DNA from: JAANXG01 sp963731035
Lineage (GTDB): Bacteria > Pseudomonadota > Gammaproteobacteria > Arenicellales > JAANXG01
DNA length: 64,000 nt
NCBI GenBank assembly: GCA_963731035.1
Contig: CAVSUY010000007.1
Span: 124,001 to 188,000 of the forward strand
Direction of reading: 5' to 3'
The notes beneath the pieces were generated by a model. It saw only the letters and a program-made list of their open reading frames with translations. It ran no database searches and was not told the DNA's origin. Made by a program: the position numbers and the translations under genes. Every line of letters starts with the position of its first letter. Position 1 is the stretch's first letter. Below are positions 61,224 through 64,000 of the stretch, one piece after another.

Positions 61224-62492
61224 ATGACCCGATATTCCGCCTGGAGTGTGTTCCGCAATGGACTGACAGGCCATAAGAACTGGGAACGCGCATGGCGCGA
61301 TCCCGAACCGAAGGCCGAGTACCGCGTCGTGATTGTCGGCGGCGGGCTGCACGGCTTGGCCACGGCCTACTACCTGGCGAAGAATCACGGCATTACCAAC
61401 ATCGCGGTGCTGGAAAAAGGCTGGCTCGGCAGCGGCAACGCCGGCCGCAACACCACCATCGTGCGCTCCAACTACATGATGCCGGGCAACCGGGAGTTTT
61501 ACGAGCACTCTTTGAAGCTGTGGGAGAACTTGAGCTTCGAGCTGAACTACAACGTGATGTTCAGCCAGCGTGCCCACGTGTCCCTGCTCCACAGCCCGGC
61601 CGCGCGGGACGCTGCGGCCCGCCGATACAACACCATGCGGCTCACGGACTCCGATGGAGAACTGTGGGATCTCGCCACTTTGAAACGCGAGATTCCTCAC
61701 CTGAACTTCGGGCCCGACGCCCGCTTCCCCATCATCGGCGCGGCGGTGCAAAGGCGAGCCGGCAACGCCCGCCACGACGCGGTGGCCTGGGGCTATGCGC
61801 GCGCCGCAGACAGCCGGGGGGTGGATATCATCCAGAACTGCGAGGTCACCGGGGTGATCCGCGAGGGGGGGCGCATCACGGGGCTGGAGACCAGTCGCGG
61901 CACGATACGCGGCGGCAAGATCGGCTTTGCCGTGGCCGGCAATTCCTCGCGCCTGTGGCGGATGGCGGAGCTCGGCACCCTGCCCATCGAGTCCCACAAG
62001 CTGCAGGCCTTCGTCTCGGAGCCGGTCAAGCCGCTGCTGGACCAGGTGGTGGTATTCGGAGTGGGCGGCGCGCACTTCTACATCTCCCAGTCCGACAAGG
62101 GCGGCATGGTCTTCGGCGGCGATCTCGACTGGTACAAGTCCTATGCCCAGCGCGGCAACCTGCCCATCGTGCATGATGTCACCCAGGCCGCCACCTCGAT
62201 CCTGCCGTGCCTGTCGCGACTGCGGCTGCTCCGGCACTGGTCCGGCGTGGTGGACATGTCCATGGACGGCAGCTTCTTCATGTGCAAGACGCCGCTGGAC
62301 AACCTTTACCTCAACGCCGGTTGGAACTACGGCGGCTTCAAGGCGTCCCCGGCATCGGGATGGTACTTTGCCGACCTGATCGCCAACGACCGACCCGATC
62401 CGGTGATCGAGAATTTCAACCTGCAGCGCTTCGAGCGCGGCATCAACATCGACGAGCGCGGCGCGGGTCCCGACCCGAAGCTGCATGGCTAG
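61224..62492 (+). CDS. soxB: Sarcosine oxidase subunit beta
   Basis: 422 aa from ATG 61224. FAD-binding Rossmann motif VVIVGGGLHGLATAYYLA, EKGWLGSGNAGRNTTIVRS and the late FMCKTPLDNLYLNAGWNYGG region match SoxB of heterotetrameric sarcosine oxidase. It carries FAD and FMN and demethylates sarcosine to glycine, formaldehyde (or 5,10-CH2-THF) and H2O2. First of soxB-soxD-soxA. Length is normal. Confidence 0.95.
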   Translation: MTRYSAWSVFRNGLTGHKNWERAWRDPEPKAEYRVVIVGGGLHGLATAYYLAKNHGITNIAVLEKGWLGSGNAGRNTTIVRSNYMMPGNREFYEHSLKLWENLSFELNYNVMFSQRAHVSLLHSPAARDAAARRYNTMRLTDSDGELWDLATLKREIPHLNFGPDARFPIIGAAVQRRAGNARHDAVAWGYARAADSRGVDIIQNCEVTGVIREGGRITGLETSRGTIRGGKIGFAVAGNSSRLWRMAELGTLPIESHKLQAFVSEPVKPLLDQVVVFGVGGAHFYISQSDKGGMVFGGDLDWYKSYAQRGNLPIVHDVTQAATSILPCLSRLRLLRHWSGVVDMSMDGSFFMCKTPLDNLYLNAGWNYGGFKASPASGWYFADLIANDRPDPVIENFNLQRFERGINIDERGAGPDPKLHG

Positions 62493-62544
62493 CCGTACGG
62501 GGAAGCGACCCTTGGTTCACGACTCACCGCAGACAACCAGTATC

Positions 62545-62567
62545 CCCTCTCCCCTCGGGGGAGAGGG
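62545..62567. repeat. GC-rich intergenic hairpin repeat between soxB and soxD
   Basis: CCCTCTCCC (62545-62553) pairs with GGGAGAGGG (62559-62567) around a 5-base loop, followed by CCAGGGTGAGGGG. This CCCTCTCCC/GGGAGAGGG, AGGGTGAGGGG type of element is common between genes in proteobacteria. It sits inside the sox operon. Confidence 0.7.
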
Positions 62568-62615
62568 CCAGGGTGAGGGGACGGCGCCCAACCCACGGCA
62601 CCACGGAGCACACGC

Positions 62616-62921
62616 ATGATAAGAATTCCCTGCCCCTTCTGCGGCGAGCGCGACCACAGCGAGTTCACCTACGGCAAGGATGGGTCCATTGTGTATCCCG
62701 ATATGGACGCCCCCGTGGGGGACTGGGTGGACGCCGTGTTCGAGCGGGAGAACATCGACGGCGTGGTGCCGGAGACCTGGCACCACAACCACGGCTGCCG
62801 CATGTGGCTGGTCGTGGAACGCGACACGACCACCCATGAAATCCATTCCGTTCGTCCCGCCCATCCCGCCTGGGAGAAGCTGCTTGCCGGCGGACGCACC
62901 GCGGCGGGCGAGGACGGCTGA
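62616..62921 (+). CDS. soxD: Sarcosine oxidase subunit delta
   Basis: 101 aa from ATG 62616. CPFCGERDHSEFTYGK with a later HHNHGCRMW gives the zinc site of SoxD (three Cys, one His). The last base of its stop overlaps the soxA start (ATGA), so translation is coupled. Confidence 0.95.
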   Translation: MIRIPCPFCGERDHSEFTYGKDGSIVYPDMDAPVGDWVDAVFERENIDGVVPETWHHNHGCRMWLVVERDTTTHEIHSVRPAHPAWEKLLAGGRTAAGEDG

Positions 62922-64000
62922 TGGCGGCACGGCGACTCGATCGTGGCGGCCGCGTGGACCGCAGCCAGCCGCTCAACTTCAGCTGGGATGGCCGGGTTCT
63001 GACCGGCGTCCGCGGCGATACGCTGGCTTCCGCGCTGCTGGCCAACAACGAGTGGGTGCTGGGCCGCAGCTTCAAGTATCACCGCCCGCGCGGGGTCATG
63101 TCGGCCGGAGTAGAGGAATCCGGCGCCCTGGTGACCCTGGGCAGCGGGGCACGCCGGGACCCGAACGTGCGGGCCACCACCCAGGAGCTTTACGAAGGCC
63201 TGGTGGCTGCGGGCCAGAATGCCTGGCCGAACGTGAGATTCGATGTGGGTGCGGTGAACGGCCTGTTCAGCCGGTTCTTCGTCTCAGGCTTCTATTACAA
63301 GACCTTCATGGGCATGCCGCCGTTCGAATGGGGCCGCGGCACCGGCTGGTGGATGTGGTACGAGAAATTCATTCGCCGGGCGTCGGGCGCGGCAGAGGCC
63401 TCGCGCGAACCGGACCCCGAGCGGTACGAGCACGCCCACGACTTCTGCGACGTGCTGGTGGTGGGTTCCGGGCCCGCCGGGCTGGCTGCCGCCCGCACCG
63501 CCGCCGAAGCGGGCCTGGACGTGCTGCTGGTCGAGCAGGACTACGAGCTCGGCGGGGACTACTTGAACGATGCTGCCGAAGCGGAGCGCCGGGCGCGCAT
63601 CGAAGCGGTGGAGGCCGCCGGGGCGCGGATCATGACGCGGACCACGGTGTTCGGCCTGTACGACCATGGAGTGGCGGGCCTGCTCGAGCGGGTCACCGAT
63701 CACCTGGCGGCGCCGTCCCGGCACCAGCCGCGCCACCGCCACTGGACGGTGCGCACGCGACACATCATCATCGCCGCGGGGGCGATCGAGAGGCACCTGG
63801 CGTTCGGCAACAACGACCGCCCCGGGATCATGAGCGCGTCGGCGGGACGCGCCTACCTCAATCGCTACGGGATACTGCCGGGCGAAGACATCATCGTCGC
63901 CACCAACAACGACTCCGCCTACCCGGCCGCCGCTGACCTGGCGCAGGCGGGCGCAAAGGTGCATCTGCTCGAGGCCAGGCCCGCCGTGCACGGTGAGGTG
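62921..64000 (+). CDS. soxA: Sarcosine oxidase subunit alpha, partial
   Basis: 360 codons present from ATG 62921, running off the right edge (the family is about 970-1000 aa). The N-terminal 2Fe-2S-ferredoxin-like fold (FSWDGRVLTGVRGDTLASAL) lacks cluster Cys as usual. VLVVGSGPAGLAAARTAAEAG is the dinucleotide-binding motif, and IIIAAGAIERHLAFGNNDRP is typical of SoxA. The C-terminal folate-binding part is outside the window. Confidence 0.95.
   Translation, partial: MAARRLDRGGRVDRSQPLNFSWDGRVLTGVRGDTLASALLANNEWVLGRSFKYHRPRGVMSAGVEESGALVTLGSGARRDPNVRATTQELYEGLVAAGQNAWPNVRFDVGAVNGLFSRFFVSGFYYKTFMGMPPFEWGRGTGWWMWYEKFIRRASGAAEASREPDPERYEHAHDFCDVLVVGSGPAGLAAARTAAEAGLDVLLVEQDYELGGDYLNDAAEAERRARIEAVEAAGARIMTRTTVFGLYDHGVAGLLERVTDHLAAPSRHQPRHRHWTVRTRHIIIAAGAIERHLAFGNNDRPGIMSASAGRAYLNRYGILPGEDIIVATNNDSAYPAAADLAQAGAKVHLLEARPAVHGEV

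Noticed and set aside
58894..62486. Minus-strand frames of 653 and 498 codons
   Set aside because: Antisense to the glycosyltransferase/phosphodiesterase fusion and to soxB. The second spans an intergenic promoter.

Overview
The window is about 63% G+C, densely coded, and carries no rRNA, tRNA, CRISPR array, transposase or phage gene that I can recognise. Gene families (GdhA-type glutamate dehydrogenase, PatZ-like acyl-CoA synthetase/acetyltransferase, pstSCAB, sarcosine oxidase soxBDA, AzlCD, DUF4242, multiheme c-type cytochromes) and a short inverted repeat of the 'GTAGGAGCGGCTTCAGCCGCGA' type point to a free-living gammaproteobacterium. That placement is inference.

Region 1 (1-4.3 kb): a large caspase-like protein with Sel1 repeats and a long coiled coil (minus strand, running off the left edge), then an exported protein ending in a predicted autotransporter-type beta-barrel.

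Region 2 (4.3-23.9 kb) is the striking part. A membrane-anchored Ser/Thr kinase and a lipoprotein hydrolase read leftward. Divergent from them, ten genes read rightward: (a) an FAD oxidoreductase fused to two cyclic-nucleotide-binding domains and a 16-Cys ferredoxin; (b) a His-containing membrane protein; (c) an FHA domain fused through one membrane helix to a periplasmic di-heme tail; (d) a PP2C phosphatase; (e) a triple-FHA membrane protein; (f) an FHA domain fused in frame to a complete glutamate dehydrogenase; (g) a ThDP enzyme of the acetolactate synthase family; (h) a 5-heme cytochrome with a Gly/Ser-rich repeat; (i) an outer-membrane barrel; (j) a 4-heme c554-like cytochrome and an 8-heme cytochrome (frameshifted here). 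Together these encode a kinase/phosphatase/FHA phospho-switch physically linked to NAD(P)H, glutamate and heme redox chemistry. I propose it as a previously undescribed signalling-redox system.

Region 3 (24-39.4 kb): sterol-desaturase-like protein, a three-domain kinase-M23-aminotransferase, a phosphoesterase lipoprotein, DUF2231, an acyl-CoA dehydrogenase/CoA-transferase pair behind a TetR-like operator, two large integral-membrane proteins (one GT39-like), a frameshifted MmgE/PrpD gene, and a UbiA prenyltransferase.

Region 4 (39.7-43.6 kb): pstSCAB behind a Pho box, without phoU.

Region 5 (43.8-55 kb): a winged-helix/TPR regulator facing a DUF4242 gene, a lytic transglycosylase, an acyl carrier protein, a PatZ-like protein, and a partly decayed stress-type island (HPF remnant, phosphoribosyltransferase, truncated hydrolase, APH-like kinase, PRPP synthetase).

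Region 6 (55-64 kb): FHA-PilZ protein, azlCD, a doubly frameshifted small exported protein, a glycosyltransferase/phosphodiesterase fusion, and soxB-soxD-soxA (soxA runs off the right edge).

Three genes carry single-base indels. Sequencing or assembly error must be excluded before these are called pseudogenes.
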